A stretch of 64,000 nucleotides of DNA from Streptococcus xiaochunlingii (GTDB taxonomy: Bacteria; Bacillota; Bacilli; Lactobacillales; Streptococcaceae): assembly GCF_006385805.1 (NCBI RefSeq), contig NZ_VFSG01000001.1, positions 992,001-1,056,000 of the forward strand, given 5' to 3'. Below the pieces are notes generated by a model that saw nothing but the letters and a program-made list of their open reading frames with translations, made no database searches and was not told the origin of the DNA. The position numbers and the translations under genes were made by a program. Every line of letters begins with the position of its first letter. The first letter of the stretch is position 1. This document shows positions 18,712-28,236 of the stretch, piece after piece.

Positions 18712-21700
18712 TTATTCTACCGAAATACCCAAAATTTCCCGAATTTCTTCAATAGAAAGGCTGGAGCGCGTTTCGGTGCCATCTAATATGGTAGAAACTA
18801 AATGACGTTTGCTAGTCTGGAGCTCTTGAATTTTTTCTTCGATGGTCCCTCGAGTAATCATCCGGTAGACCTCAACATTCTTATCTTGTCCCATTCGATG
18901 GGCACGGCCAATGGCTTGATCTTCTACCGCAGGGTTCCACCATAGGTCAACCAAAATAACCGTGTCAGCACCTGTCAAATTCAAGCCAACTCCACCTGCT
19001 TTCAAGGAAATGAGAAAAGCATCTCCTTGACCGGAGTTAAAGGCGTTGGTCATATCTTGGCGCTCATTAGCTGGCGTAGATCCTGTGATTTTAAACGAAG
19101 TCATCTTCAGAGCATCCAACTCTTTTTCAATGATATCCAGCATGCCCCTAAATTGTGAGAAGATCAACACTCGTTGGTTTCCATCTTTGATCTGCTCTAG
19201 CAATTCTCGAAGGCTATCTAACTTCCCACTATCTCCAGTATAGTCCTCTAAAAAGAGGGATGGAGTATCACAAATCTGACGAAGACGCATCAAACCAGAT
19301 AAGATTTCCATCTTACTGCGATTGAGTTCCTCTTCAGAAGAGCTTAGAATGCGGTCTTGCATTTGTTTCAACTGGGCTAAATAGATCGTTTTTTGATCGT
19401 CAGCCAATTCATTCTTATAGGTCATCTCAATCAAATCTGGAAGTTCCTGCAAGACTTCACTTTTTTTCCGTCTCATGATAAAGGGCTTGACGTATTGAGA
19501 AATAGTCGCTGGACTCAATTGTTTAAATTCTTTTTTACCCGGAAACAAACCAGGAAGAACAATTTGGAAAATCGACCAGAGTTCCTCTACATGGTTTTCT
19601 ATTGGCGTTCCCGACAAAGCAAAGGTATGAGGAACATCGAATTTCCGTAAGTATTGAGCAATCTTGGTTTGGGAATTTTTCATGACCTGGGCTTCATCCA
19701 AGATTAAGTATTGGTACTGATTTTTTTCGTATTGCTCTACGTCCTGGCGGAAAGAAGCGTAACTGGTAATCGCTACCTGAGGGTTGCTTGCAATCACCTC
19801 GTCGCGACTTGCTTTGAGGCCATAGATAACCTCCACTTTCATTTGTGGAGCAAACTTTTCGAACTCCTCTTTCCAATTATAGATTAGACTAGATGGGGCT
19901 AAAATCAAAATCTTAGAATCCGACGTCGCAACACTTGAGAGAAAGGCAATGGTCTGGAGGGTCTTTCCAAGCCCCATATCATCTGCCAAAATCCCCCCAA
20001 AACCATAGTGATTGAGCATGGATAGCCAGCGGACTCCGACTTCCTGATAATCTCGAAGTTTAGCATTTACTTGTAGCTTACCTAATGGAAATTGCTCTGG
20101 ATGAATCAAATCATGAGCCAAGTGACGAAACTCTTCAGAAAATTGGACATTGTCAGCTGACTCAAATAACTCGGAGAGCTGGAAGGCTGCAATGCGATTG
20201 GTTTGTAACTGACCTGTTTTTGTCTTCTTTGCACGAAGATTCAATAAAGTCTGACTGATCCGCTTGGTTTCTTCATCAAAGATTAGAACCTTTCCTGATT
20301 GACTGATATAATAGTCATTCTTCTCAACCAAGGCACTCATCACTTGCTCAACCTCAGAGGGATCAATGGAGTCAAATTCAAAACCAATCTCAAGGAGACG
20401 ACCACTGGTTTGAATGGCAATCTTTGGCTTTTCAACCTGATACAGATCTAACAACTTATCCGAAACTTCGACCTCTCCCAGTTCTTCAAACAAGGGAAGG
20501 GTCTGCTGAAAGAAGGGATAGATCTGCTTGGGAAGGAGAGGAGCTCGTTTTGTTTGAAATTGATTGGTAAAGCCAGCTGTCAAGATGGTTTCAAAAACCA
20601 AACGTTCCTTATCAAAATTACTGGAATAAGGCAGATCCTTAAGTTCTTTCTCAGAGCGAACGATACGGTCCTCGTAGACAAAAACTAGATCCAGCAGCAC
20701 TTCTCCTTTCTCCGATAAATCAAAAGCAAAGTGAGGTTGAAAATCGTGAATATAGAAATTACTTGGTGCTTTCACCTCACCAATTTTCCTAAATTGCTCT
20801 AAGCTATAAGTTAATTTGGTCTGATCAGACAAATCAAATTGAACATGTCTTTTCTGATCACTGGAGAGGGGTAAACTCTGCACAGCCTCAATCAAAATCT
20901 TTTGAAGCGGTGATATTTGATAAAAATGGCCATTTGCCAAAAGAAAGCGACCTTCCACCAATTTATAGGAAGCCACTTGGACCTGTAGTTCGATAAACTC
21001 CTTCATTTCCACTACTTGGAAAGAAAACAAGCCTGAATCTTCCTGGAGTTCTTGAAAGAATACTTCCTGATAGGTATCCAGTCCAACTTCAAGGGTAAAG
21101 GACGGTAGGTCCATCAATAATTGCACAGCTTCTTCAAAGAAGCTCATTGGAAAGTAAAGATGACGTCCACCATTTGGAAAGAAGAGGGCATCATGCACCG
21201 TATCTCCCGATAACAAGCCTTCTAAGAATCGAATCAAGGAACGACTTTCAGGATCAAAGGCTGCGTAGGAAATCGGCTCGTAATAACTTTTTCCAATCGC
21301 AAAATGGGACTGTTTTCTGATGGCTTGCAAAAAAGCTACAACATCCCGCACCACATAAGTTCTCTCATCCGGTCTGCGATAGATACGAAGGGTCCACAAA
21401 AACTGACCGGAATAGTCGTCTACATGACCGGTTGCTGAGAGACCAAAACGGACTTCTTTGCTTTCAATTTTTGGTAGGACTTGATCTAAAAACAAACTTC
21501 CAAAAGATACTTTTTCCTTTGTTTCTTGACTTTCTGTTGCATCTTGCTCCAAACCAAGCAAGAGTTCCTTCCCTTCTTCATCATTTTTTAAAAAGGCTTC
21601 TCCTGCGGCTAAATGCACACAGAATTTTTTCTTCTGGAAAAACTCACAACTACAAAAAATTGCTTGATCATCTAGACTATAGCGGAGGGACTCATTGTCA

Positions 21701-21807
21701 ATTCTGAAATAGAGGTACTGATTCTTCATTTCCTGTAGGGATACTTTCCCGTTTTCATAGAGAAGGATTCCTTCTGAACGGATTTTCCCAGGAATTAATT
21801 TTGCCAT
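18712..21807 (-). CDS. SNF2-family DEAD/DEAH-box helicase with SWIM zinc finger
   Basis: This 1031-residue protein of the RapA/Snf2 class is an ATP-driven DNA translocase. The N terminus has a SWIM zinc motif (CSC...FCVHLAA, residues about 50-68) and a long linker domain. The C-terminal half has the helicase core: ILADDMGLGKTLQTIAF (Walker A), LILDEAQVMKN (box II), SGTPIENHVEELWSIF, then the second RecA lobe ending IGRAHRMGQDKNVEVYR. The ATG at 21807 has AAGGTGG six bases before it. Proteins of this class may aid transcription recycling or nucleoid work; the role in streptococci is not known to me. Confidence 0.93.
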   Translation of the reverse strand: MAKLIPGKIRSEGILLYENGKVSLQEMKNQYLYFRIDNESLRYSLDDQAIFCSCEFFQKKKFCVHLAAGEAFLKNDEEGKELLLGLEQDATESQETKEKVSFGSLFLDQVLPKIESKEVRFGLSATGHVDDYSGQFLWTLRIYRRPDERTYVVRDVVAFLQAIRKQSHFAIGKSYYEPISYAAFDPESRSLIRFLEGLLSGDTVHDALFFPNGGRHLYFPMSFFEEAVQLLMDLPSFTLEVGLDTYQEVFFQELQEDSGLFSFQVVEMKEFIELQVQVASYKLVEGRFLLANGHFYQISPLQKILIEAVQSLPLSSDQKRHVQFDLSDQTKLTYSLEQFRKIGEVKAPSNFYIHDFQPHFAFDLSEKGEVLLDLVFVYEDRIVRSEKELKDLPYSSNFDKERLVFETILTAGFTNQFQTKRAPLLPKQIYPFFQQTLPLFEELGEVEVSDKLLDLYQVEKPKIAIQTSGRLLEIGFEFDSIDPSEVEQVMSALVEKNDYYISQSGKVLIFDEETKRISQTLLNLRAKKTKTGQLQTNRIAAFQLSELFESADNVQFSEEFRHLAHDLIHPEQFPLGKLQVNAKLRDYQEVGVRWLSMLNHYGFGGILADDMGLGKTLQTIAFLSSVATSDSKILILAPSSLIYNWKEEFEKFAPQMKVEVIYGLKASRDEVIASNPQVAITSYASFRQDVEQYEKNQYQYLILDEAQVMKNSQTKIAQYLRKFDVPHTFALSGTPIENHVEELWSIFQIVLPGLFPGKKEFKQLSPATISQYVKPFIMRRKKSEVLQELPDLIEMTYKNELADDQKTIYLAQLKQMQDRILSSSEEELNRSKMEILSGLMRLRQICDTPSLFLEDYTGDSGKLDSLRELLEQIKDGNQRVLIFSQFRGMLDIIEKELDALKMTSFKITGSTPANERQDMTNAFNSGQGDAFLISLKAGGVGLNLTGADTVILVDLWWNPAVEDQAIGRAHRMGQDKNVEVYRMITRGTIEEKIQELQTSKRHLVSTILDGTETRSSLSIEEIREILGISVE

Positions 21808-21955
21808 ATTTACCACCTTATGTTTATCCCTTTATTATATCATATCCCCTCTAAAATAGAAAAAAAGACAAAGAATTGTAAAGAATTCAATGCCTGATTT
21901 TACTATCACCTACTCTGCTTTTTTTCCATTCAAATTAAAGAAGAGGTATTCTTAG

Positions 21956-22091
21956 AAACTTCCCGTAGGTGAGTACGGACGTCAGCGAACTTCTATGAAG
22001 TTCCATGACTTAGTTTTGGACCCAAGGTTCCAAAACTCCCGAGTGCTAGAAACAATCTTGTTTCTAGCACTTTTCTCACGGCGGAAAGTTT
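21956..22091 (-). repeat. Structured repeat, family A copy 1 (136 bp core, inverted relative to the others)
   Basis: This is a core of closing helix AAACTTCC/GGAAAGTTT plus GTGAG/CTCAC, enclosing hairpins GAACTTC/GAAGTTC, AGTTTTGGA/TCCAAAACT and GTGCTAGAAACAA/TTGTTTCTAGCAC. Three other copies with the same length lie at 36383, 46875 and 48264 on the opposite strand. It lies between the SNF2 gene and the upstream lipoprotein gene, both on the minus strand. A flank resembling the left flank of the other copies (ACAAACCATT on the minus strand) continues to about 22175. Confidence 0.9.
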
Positions 22092-22177
22092 CAGATCTAC
22101 TTGAATGACTCCAAAAATAAAAGTCATTATTTGAAATATAGCTAGCTATTTTATGTTTAAAATGGTTTGTTTACATT

Positions 22178-22205
22178 CTAAAAGGAACACCAAGTGTGTT
22201 CCTTT
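22178..22205 (-). terminator. Terminator of the DUF1307-like lipoprotein gene
   Basis: AAAGGAACAC, loop CAAGT, GTGTTCCTTT; on the minus strand the stem is followed by TTTTAG. It begins at the stop codon. The 21817-22204 gap holds this hairpin, repeat family A copy 1, and about 130 bases of A/T-rich sequence upstream of the helicase gene in which I see no clear promoter. Confidence 0.72.
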
Positions 22206-22651
22206 TATTTTATTCTCTTATAGCCTTCTTTTTTGAAATTTTTGATATGTTCTGAATAGTTGGCCAGTTCTCCAAACGTTTTTTTCTCATCGTTGGCTTT
22301 ATTTAAGGCTTCAACATCTAAGTCTTGGTAGACAATCTTGGTATGAATCATCAGTCCACCCTCTTTCGTCCGACTCACATCTGTTGTATAGCCCGAAATT
22401 CCTTTTTTAGGTTCAACAATTTCTTTTTTAATATATTCGAATTCAGAATCATCTTCAATATTTAAATTAAAATTATCAGCCCAAAACTCTTCAGAGATCA
22501 TTTGATTGGATCTATGTCGAATCGTCACTCGAACAAGACTATCTGTATATTTTTTCTCGTAGGTCTCTTCTCTTTCAACACTACAAGCTGTTAGTCCCAG
22601 AAATACAAAGAATGAGACAAGCAGCATGAGTCCTTGTTTCAAAATTTTCAT
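22205..22651 (-). CDS. Lipoprotein of the DUF1307/YehR-like type
   Basis: This secreted, lipid-anchored protein of 148 residues has a signal ending LGLTAC with the Cys at residue 23. The mature part is small, charged and rich in beta-type sequence, with KGGLMIHTKIVYQDLD-like EGGLMIHTKIVYQDLD, as in DUF1307 lipoproteins of unknown function. I start at ATG 22651, since the GTG two codons before overlaps the AGG ribosome site. It begins seven bases from the der stop, so it is in the nrdR-dnaB-dnaI-nitroreductase-der operon, which ends with this gene. Confidence 0.8.
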   Translation of the reverse strand: MKILKQGLMLLVSFFVFLGLTACSVEREETYEKKYTDSLVRVTIRHRSNQMISEEFWADNFNLNIEDDSEFEYIKKEIVEPKKGISGYTTDVSRTKEGGLMIHTKIVYQDLDVEALNKANDEKKTFGELANYSEHIKNFKKEGYKRIK

Positions 22652-22657
22652 AAACAC

Positions 22658-23968
22658 CTACTTCCGTTTCCGAGCGATCAAATGGATTGGGGTCCCTTCA
22701 AAGACAAAGGCTTTCCGAATTTGATTTTCCAAGAAACGTAGGTAAGAGAAATGCATGAGCTCTTCTTCATTGACAAAGACCACAAAGGTTGGTGGCTTGG
22801 TAGCAACCTGAGTCGCATAGAAGATTTTTAGACGTTTTCCTTTATCTGTCGGGGTCGGATTAATGGCGATGGCATCCATAATAACATCGTTTAAGACAGC
22901 TGAAGGAATCCGTGTATTTTGGCTTTCACTGATCTGCTTGATCATATCTGGTAACTTGTGCAAGCGTTGTTTGGTCAAAGCAGAGACAAAGATAATAGGT
23001 GCATAAGATAAGTATTGGAATTGATCTCGAATATCATCTTCCCATTGCTTCATGGTGTGGTTATCCTTTTCAAGGGTATCCCACTTATTGACCACGATGA
23101 TCATCCCTTTCCCAGCTTCATGGGCAAATCCGGCAATCCGCTTATCGTACTCGCGGATTCCTTCTTCTGCGTTCAAGACCATCAAGACCACATCCGAGCG
23201 ATCGATAGCCCGCATAGCCCTCATCACAGAATATTTCTCTGTATTTTCATATACTTTACCAGATTTTCGCATTCCGGCTGTATCAATCATGGTGTACTCT
23301 TGGCCTTCTGCATCGGTGAAATGGGTGTCAATCGCATCCCGCGTAGTCCCTGCTACAGGACTGGCAATGACGCGGTCTTCCCCAAGGATGGCATTGATCA
23401 GACTAGATTTTCCGACATTTGGGCGGCCAATCAAGCTGAACTTAATGACATCTGGATTTTCTGGCTCCCGATCCGTCGGAAGGTTTTCAACAATAGCATC
23501 CAAGACATCCCCTGTACCAATCCCGTGCACAGATGACACTGGCAAGGGTTCTCCCAAGCCAAGAGCATAGAAATCATAGATGTCAGTTCGCATCTCTGGA
23601 TTATCGACTTTATTGACTGCTAAAATGACTGGTTTATGGGTCTTGTAGAGCATCCGAGCCACATACTCATCTGCATCGGTAATCCCTTCTTTTCCAGATA
23701 CGACAAAGACAATGACGTCTGCTTCATCCATGGCAATCTCCGCTTGGTGCTTGATTTGCTCCATGAAAGGTGCGTCCACGTCATCAATCCCGCCAGTATC
23801 AATAATACTAAATTGATGGTTGAGCCACTCAGCCGTTGCATAAATACGGTCCCGAGTAACCCCTTCGACATCCTCGACAATGGAAATCCGCTCACCGGCA
23901 ATCCGGTTAAAGAGCGTTGACTTCCCGACATTTGGACGTCCTACAATGGCAACAGTAGGTAAAGCCAT
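22658..23968 (-). CDS. der: Ribosome biogenesis GTPase Der (EngA)
   Basis: Der assists 50S subunit maturation. It is 436 residues with two tandem GTPase domains, each with a P-loop ([14 protein letters not shown] near residue 9, [14 protein letters not shown] near 183), G3 (DTGGI, DTAGM) and NKVD/NKWD specificity motifs, then a C-terminal KH-like RNA-binding domain ending HLIARKRK. It is complete and lies between a nitroreductase and a lipoprotein, all on the minus strand. Confidence 0.97.
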   Translation of the reverse strand: MALPTVAIVGRPNVGKSTLFNRIAGERISIVEDVEGVTRDRIYATAEWLNHQFSIIDTGGIDDVDAPFMEQIKHQAEIAMDEADVIVFVVSGKEGITDADEYVARMLYKTHKPVILAVNKVDNPEMRTDIYDFYALGLGEPLPVSSVHGIGTGDVLDAIVENLPTDREPENPDVIKFSLIGRPNVGKSSLINAILGEDRVIASPVAGTTRDAIDTHFTDAEGQEYTMIDTAGMRKSGKVYENTEKYSVMRAMRAIDRSDVVLMVLNAEEGIREYDKRIAGFAHEAGKGMIIVVNKWDTLEKDNHTMKQWEDDIRDQFQYLSYAPIIFVSALTKQRLHKLPDMIKQISESQNTRIPSAVLNDVIMDAIAINPTPTDKGKRLKIFYATQVATKPPTFVVFVNEEELMHFSYLRFLENQIRKAFVFEGTPIHLIARKRK

Positions 23969-23984
23969 GGTGTCCTCTTTTCTC

Positions 23985-24701
23985 TTATTTTTCTAGTTGG
24001 TGTTTCTTTAATAATTCTGCCGTAGCAGCTGGTTCTTCCTGTCCAAATTGGGCAGCCAAACGTTGGCTCCAAGTATCCGTTGCCCGTGCCCCAGCATAGG
24101 CGGTCTGTACTCGATCAAAGGCTTCAATCACTTCAGGAGTCTGCTCCTGGTAACTTTCTTCGAAGACAACAGCTTCCAAAGGAAGGCGGGGCTTCACAGG
24201 ATGGTTCTGATTTGGCACTCCTAAAGCCATCCCAAAGACAGGATAGGTGTAGTCTGGTAAGTTAAATAGTTTCGCCACTTCAGCTGCTTCATACCGAACC
24301 AAACCAATAACGACTCCTCCGTAGCCTAGACTTTCAGCAGCCAGCAAGGTATTCTGACCTGCCAAGGCAGCATCTACAGAAGTAATCAATAAATTATCTG
24401 GTCCTTCTGGATGGAATTGATCCGTATGCATCCGAACCCCTTTTTCAGCTCGGTTGAGATCTCCTACAAACAGTAAGAAAACAGAGCATTGACGAATCGC
24501 CTCCTGAGGGACGAATTGGTAAAGCGCCTCTTTCTTTTCCTGGCTTCTCACTAAGATAATGGAATAAGACTGGAAGTTCTTCCAAGAGGAAGCCATCTGT
24601 CCTGCTGTTAGGATCGCTTGAAGGTCATCCTCTTTGATGTCCTCCTCCTTAAAGCGACGGACAGAAGAATGAGATTTCATCAAATCAATTATAGTATTCA
24701 T
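23985..24701 (-). CDS. NfsA-type FMN-dependent NADPH oxidoreductase (nitroreductase family)
   Basis: This 238-residue flavoenzyme of the NfsA/FRP branch has N-terminal [12 protein letters not shown] phosphate-binding residues, [15 protein letters not shown], and the FMN-contacting [13 protein letters not shown]. Such enzymes reduce nitro-aromatics, quinones or flavin using NADPH; the natural substrate is unknown. The start overlaps the dnaI stop by four bases (ATGA), so it is translated with the replication genes, a linkage that is common in streptococci but has no obvious functional logic. Confidence 0.9.
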   Translation of the reverse strand: MNTIIDLMKSHSSVRRFKEEDIKEDDLQAILTAGQMASSWKNFQSYSIILVRSQEKKEALYQFVPQEAIRQCSVFLLFVGDLNRAEKGVRMHTDQFHPEGPDNLLITSVDAALAGQNTLLAAESLGYGGVVIGLVRYEAAEVAKLFNLPDYTYPVFGMALGVPNQNHPVKPRLPLEAVVFEESYQEQTPEVIEAFDRVQTAYAGARATDTWSQRLAAQFGQEEPAATAELLKKHQLEK

Positions 24702-25597
24702 CGGCGATTTTCTCCCTCTAGGCGGACTTCTTTAGCAAGGAACTTAATTCGCTCCATGACACGTTTGGCTTGCCAAGTCTCATCTCCATTCCGTGATGTA
24801 GCAAAATGACGTTCTAAATCTTCAAAATTGAAATTCGAAGTAAAGAAGGTTGGAAGAATCTCCTGCATCCGGTGTTGCAAAATCACTTGCAAGACTTCAT
24901 CCCGGACCCAAGGCGACATCTGCTCCGCCCCAATATCGTCTAGAATCAAGATTTCAGCCTTCTTGACCTGATCCAACATCTCTTTAACTTGCCCTGTGTT
25001 GATGGCATTTTTGACATCGATGACAAAGCTTGGAAAATGCAAGAGGGTTGAAGAAGCCTGCCGTTTTTCAGACAAGTCATGAGCAAGAGCTGCCATCATA
25101 TAGCTTTTCCCAACTCCGAAATCTCCGTATAGAAAAATTCCTTTACGAGCTTGAGGATAGGAAGCAACAAAATTGGCCAACTCTTCAAAGGCTCCAAAAC
25201 GTCCCCGATCATCCAAGTCGACTTTCGCTAAGGAAGCTTCCTTCAAGGTACTTGGCAAGTTAATCAACTGCAAGCGTTTATTGATAGCAGCTTGTTTTTG
25301 TGCCTCAATCAACTCAGGTGTCTCTTCATAGGAAACATCCGCATAGCCCTCATTCATGACCAATACAGGCTTATACCCTCTTGCAATATAATCTTCATCC
25401 CCTAGGACAAAACGATTCCGTTCACTGATGTATTGGTTAAATTTGGAAATGCTGCGACGGATTTCTGCTTCCGACAAGGCTTCCTTTTGAATAAAGTTTG
25501 CAATCTCAGGTTCGGCGAGAATTTGAGCTACCAATTCTTCATAATTGAACTGCTGTGATCGATTCATCTGGGATATGGTTTTCCCTACGCTCTCCAT
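24698..25597 (-). CDS. dnaI: Primosomal helicase loader DnaI
   Basis: DnaI loads the replicative helicase during initiation. The 299-residue protein has an N-terminal helicase-binding domain (to about 130) without the obvious zinc cysteines seen in B. subtilis, then an AAA+ domain with Walker A (YGDFGVGKSYMMAALA), Walker B (ILILDDIGAEQ) and sensor FTSNFNFEDLERHF. It starts next to the dnaB stop, so the two loader proteins are coupled. Confidence 0.95.
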   Translation of the reverse strand: MESVGKTISQMNRSQQFNYEELVAQILAEPEIANFIQKEALSEAEIRRSISKFNQYISERNRFVLGDEDYIARGYKPVLVMNEGYADVSYEETPELIEAQKQAAINKRLQLINLPSTLKEASLAKVDLDDRGRFGAFEELANFVASYPQARKGIFLYGDFGVGKSYMMAALAHDLSEKRQASSTLLHFPSFVIDVKNAINTGQVKEMLDQVKKAEILILDDIGAEQMSPWVRDEVLQVILQHRMQEILPTFFTSNFNFEDLERHFATSRNGDETWQAKRVMERIKFLAKEVRLEGENRR

Positions 25598-26770
25598 TTA
25601 CTCCCCTCCTTGATTTAATTTCTCGAGCAAGGCCCGTTTTTGTTGTTCCAAATCAGCCTGTTCTTCCTGGCTGGTCTGATTGGTATAGTTAGGCTGACTC
25701 CACTTAGGAACATTGGTTTTTCCAGTCGCTTGTCCACTCTTAGTTGCTTTCTCTTTTGCTTTTTGTGTATGAGAGTCTTGGCGCTGGCGGATCTTCAGGA
25801 CAGCCTCCTCGGCCGTTTTAATCCCCTCATACGCAAAATCATTCCCAACCTTTAAAGCATATTTTTCATTGAGATTGGCAGAAGCAACCTTATTAAAGGT
25901 CAACAACAAGATTACGTTTATGACTTCATCTAATAGGCCTAACTGGGCCAAATCAGAAATCACTTGACGCTCAGATTGGGTAACGACAGCCTTACGCGCT
26001 TTTTTAATTCCTGCTAAAAATTGGAGACTGGACTTATTTTTAGCTTCCCGGATAATGGCTCTTTCCTGTGGAGTGAACTCATCCTTACCTTTTTCCTGTG
26101 GTTGTTGGGTTAGTTTCTGTCTCATCCGCTTGGTCGAAATGATCAAATTAGCCGCTGTCTCCTTGGCCAAGAGATAGGTCTCATACCAAGTCCAATTCTT
26201 CTCTTCTGTGATGGCATAGAGAACCAAGAGGTCTTCTTGTTCGTTCTCAAAACGGAGACCATCTCGCGCCATTAATTGTTTAAAGTGCTCCAAACTGAAG
26301 GAAGATGTTTTCTTCTGATGGGTCGAAACTCCATCAATCCCAAAGACAGAGGCAAAGTTCACCTTCCGTTTTTCGCCCTCTGGTTTTTCAGGAAGCAAGT
26401 CACGAACTGCCGCTTCTCCTATTTTTTTCTCCAGCAATTTCTGATAAGCAACATTGGCAAAAAATTGATTTGCTTCTAGCGGAGGCACAAATCGGAACTG
26501 AAGTCCTTCTTCTGTTTCATAAACCTCTAATAAATTCATGGCAATCAAGCGGTCTAGACTTTCGAGAAAATGAGCGAAACCTAGATCCAGATGATTTAAA
26601 ATGACAGCAATCAGCCGTTTTTCTTTCCCCTGATCATAGAGACTCAGCAGAAAAGTATATAATTGACTTGCTTGAACACCTAATATTGGTCCATACAGAT
26701 GCGTAAAGGAGGCTCCTGTAGGCGCCAAATAATTATTCTTCAAGAAAGAAAATGAAGTATTGGGCTTCAT
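25598..26770 (-). CDS. dnaB: Replication initiation and membrane attachment protein DnaB (Firmicutes loader)
   Basis: This is the Gram-positive DnaB, which works with DnaD and DnaI to load helicase, not the helicase itself. The 390 residues contain DDBH1 (about 1-110) and DDBH2 (about 180-340) domains, the latter recognisable from LLDEVINVILLLTFNKVASANLNEKYALKVGNDFAYEGIKTAEEA-type helices. The C terminus is Lys/Gln-rich. It abuts nrdR upstream and dnaI downstream without gaps. Confidence 0.93.
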   Translation of the reverse strand: MKPNTSFSFLKNNYLAPTGASFTHLYGPILGVQASQLYTFLLSLYDQGKEKRLIAVILNHLDLGFAHFLESLDRLIAMNLLEVYETEEGLQFRFVPPLEANQFFANVAYQKLLEKKIGEAAVRDLLPEKPEGEKRKVNFASVFGIDGVSTHQKKTSSFSLEHFKQLMARDGLRFENEQEDLLVLYAITEEKNWTWYETYLLAKETAANLIISTKRMRQKLTQQPQEKGKDEFTPQERAIIREAKNKSSLQFLAGIKKARKAVVTQSERQVISDLAQLGLLDEVINVILLLTFNKVASANLNEKYALKVGNDFAYEGIKTAEEAVLKIRQRQDSHTQKAKEKATKSGQATGKTNVPKWSQPNYTNQTSQEEQADLEQQKRALLEKLNQGGE

Positions 26771-27244
26771 CTATTTTTCCTTTTTCTTCTTCGTTCCTTT
26801 GGTAATCTGTTTTAAGAGACTTTCCAATTCACCAACATCCTTAAAACTACGATAGACACTCGCAAAGCGGACATAGGTAATTTCGTCCAACTCTGCTAAC
26901 TCGTCCATGACCAGTGATCCAATATAGTCACTCTGGATCTCATTTTCACTCTGGCTTCGAATCTTTTGTTCGATGCGACCCACAATTTCCTCAATTTCGT
27001 CACTCGATACGGGACGTTTCTGAGCTGATCGAATAATCCCATTAAATATTTTATCTCTAGAAAACTGTTCTCGGGTGCCATCTTTTTTCACCACAACAAG
27101 AGTCCGCTCTTCTACTCGTTCATAAGTGGTGAAGCGATGATGACATTCATCACATTCTCTTCTTCTACGAATCGTTTTCCCATCTTCTGCCTGGCGACTA
27201 TCTACAACACTAGACTTGTTTCCGCCACATTTTGGACACCGCAT
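26771..27244 (-). CDS. nrdR: Transcriptional repressor NrdR
   Basis: NrdR represses ribonucleotide reductase genes in response to ATP/dATP. It is 157 residues. The N-terminal zinc ribbon has CPKC and CDEC pairs (residues 3-6 and about 31-34) followed by [12 protein letters not shown], and the ATP-cone covers residues 49-139 ([16 protein letters not shown]). The ATG at 27244 has AAGGAGGG in front; a GTG two codons before lies inside that site. It heads the nrdR-dnaB-dnaI-nitroreductase-der-lipoprotein operon, so dNTP control and replication loading share one message. Confidence 0.96.
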   Translation of the reverse strand: MRCPKCGGNKSSVVDSRQAEDGKTIRRRRECDECHHRFTTYERVEERTLVVVKKDGTREQFSRDKIFNGIIRSAQKRPVSSDEIEEIVGRIEQKIRSQSENEIQSDYIGSLVMDELAELDEITYVRFASVYRSFKDVGELESLLKQITKGTKKKKEK

Positions 27245-27322
27245 GTACACCCTCCTTATCGTTTCTTAATACTTTATTCTATCATATTTAGGGCTAAAGT
27301 GAAAGCAAGCGAAACAAAGAAA

Positions 27323-27352
27323 ATCCCTAGCCTCCTAAAGGCGTAGGGATTT
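27323..27352 (-). terminator. Terminator of the EEP-family gene
   Basis: ATCCCTA, one base, GCCT, loop, AGGC and TAGGGAT are followed on the minus strand by TTTTC. It lies a few bases after the stop at 27358. Confidence 0.8.
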
Positions 27353-27357
27353 GAATC

Positions 27358-28173
27358 TTATGGTAAATACAAGTCAGCTGACAAACCATAATGGTCGCTG
27401 ACGAGAGGTTGGTTGGAACCATCAAATACAACTTCTAGTCGTTCGATAACCCATTCTTTTGAAGTGAAAACATAATCAATCCGCAAAGGTACCTGATTAT
27501 CATCCCATCCATCAATTCCAGGACCTACTGTGTAAGTCCCCTTGGTCTGACGGGCTTCAATAAAGCTATCTTGAAGAGCTAGCGGACTCGCTAAAATGGC
27601 CTCATAGCCTTCTTGCCCAGCAGGATTATTAAAGTCTCCAGCTAAAATCAAGGGTTTTTGCAATTGGCTAAAGCGCTCTTCTAAACGTGTCCACTCTTGT
27701 TGGAAACCTTTATTCCACCAAGAGAAGTGGACACTGGCAACAGCAATTTCTTTCCCATCAACTTGGGTTTCTGCAATGGCAATCCGTCGTGTATGATAAT
27801 CTGTTGGATCATTCACATCTGAAACCAAGAGTTCGCTTGCCTGGATTGGGGTACGTGATAGAACCGCCACGCCTTCATGATAACGGTCATAGCCGATATG
27901 GTTGTAAGCCCAGGTCCAGTGATAGCTCAATCCTTCTTCTTCTAATTTTTCAACTAAACAACGAACATAGTGATCCTGATGGATCGGCTCCGCAGAAGGA
28001 GTTGGATGATATAAGTCATTAACTGGAACAACTGGACTTTCGATGGCCTGATTGATTTCTTGGAAACAAATCAGATCGTATTGCTTTTCAATAATGTCTG
28101 TTAATAAGTCCTCAAATTTTTGTTGGGGATTTTCTTCCATCCAACTATGAGTGTTCAAAGTCAAAAATTTCAT
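27358..28173 (-). CDS. Endonuclease/exonuclease/phosphatase-fold hydrolase
   Basis: This 271-residue cytoplasmic enzyme of the EEP superfamily (DNase I/sphingomyelinase/inositol phosphatase fold) has metal and catalytic residues in LTLNTHSW, CFQEINQ, HFSWWN, LAGDFNNPAG, RIDYVFTSK and VSDHYGL. There is no signal peptide, so a DNase/sphingomyelinase role outside the cell is unlikely. The substrate is not predictable. It lies downstream of ptsG with a 63-base gap containing a hairpin, so some co-transcription with glucose uptake is possible. Confidence 0.88.
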   Translation of the reverse strand: MKFLTLNTHSWMEENPQQKFEDLLTDIIEKQYDLICFQEINQAIESPVVPVNDLYHPTPSAEPIHQDHYVRCLVEKLEEEGLSYHWTWAYNHIGYDRYHEGVAVLSRTPIQASELLVSDVNDPTDYHTRRIAIAETQVDGKEIAVASVHFSWWNKGFQQEWTRLEERFSQLQKPLILAGDFNNPAGQEGYEAILASPLALQDSFIEARQTKGTYTVGPGIDGWDDNQVPLRIDYVFTSKEWVIERLEVVFDGSNQPLVSDHYGLSADLYLP

Positions 28174-28194
28174 GATCCTACTCTCCTAATAGAG

Positions 28195-28223
28195 AATTCC
28201 CTGTATCCGATGGATACAAGGAA
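28195..28223 (-). terminator. Hairpin after ptsG, weak U-tract
   Basis: TTCCTTGTATCC, loop ATC, GGATACAGGGAA on the minus strand forms a 12 bp stem with one mismatch, followed by TTCTC rather than a clean T-run. It may terminate only partly. Confidence 0.55.
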
Positions 28224-28236
28224 TGACTCTCATAGA

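Noticed and set aside
23015-23570. Two long plus-strand open frames opposite der
   Set aside because: Both are mirrors of the der GTPase coding sequence, which has complete motifs. Neither has a plausible start site.
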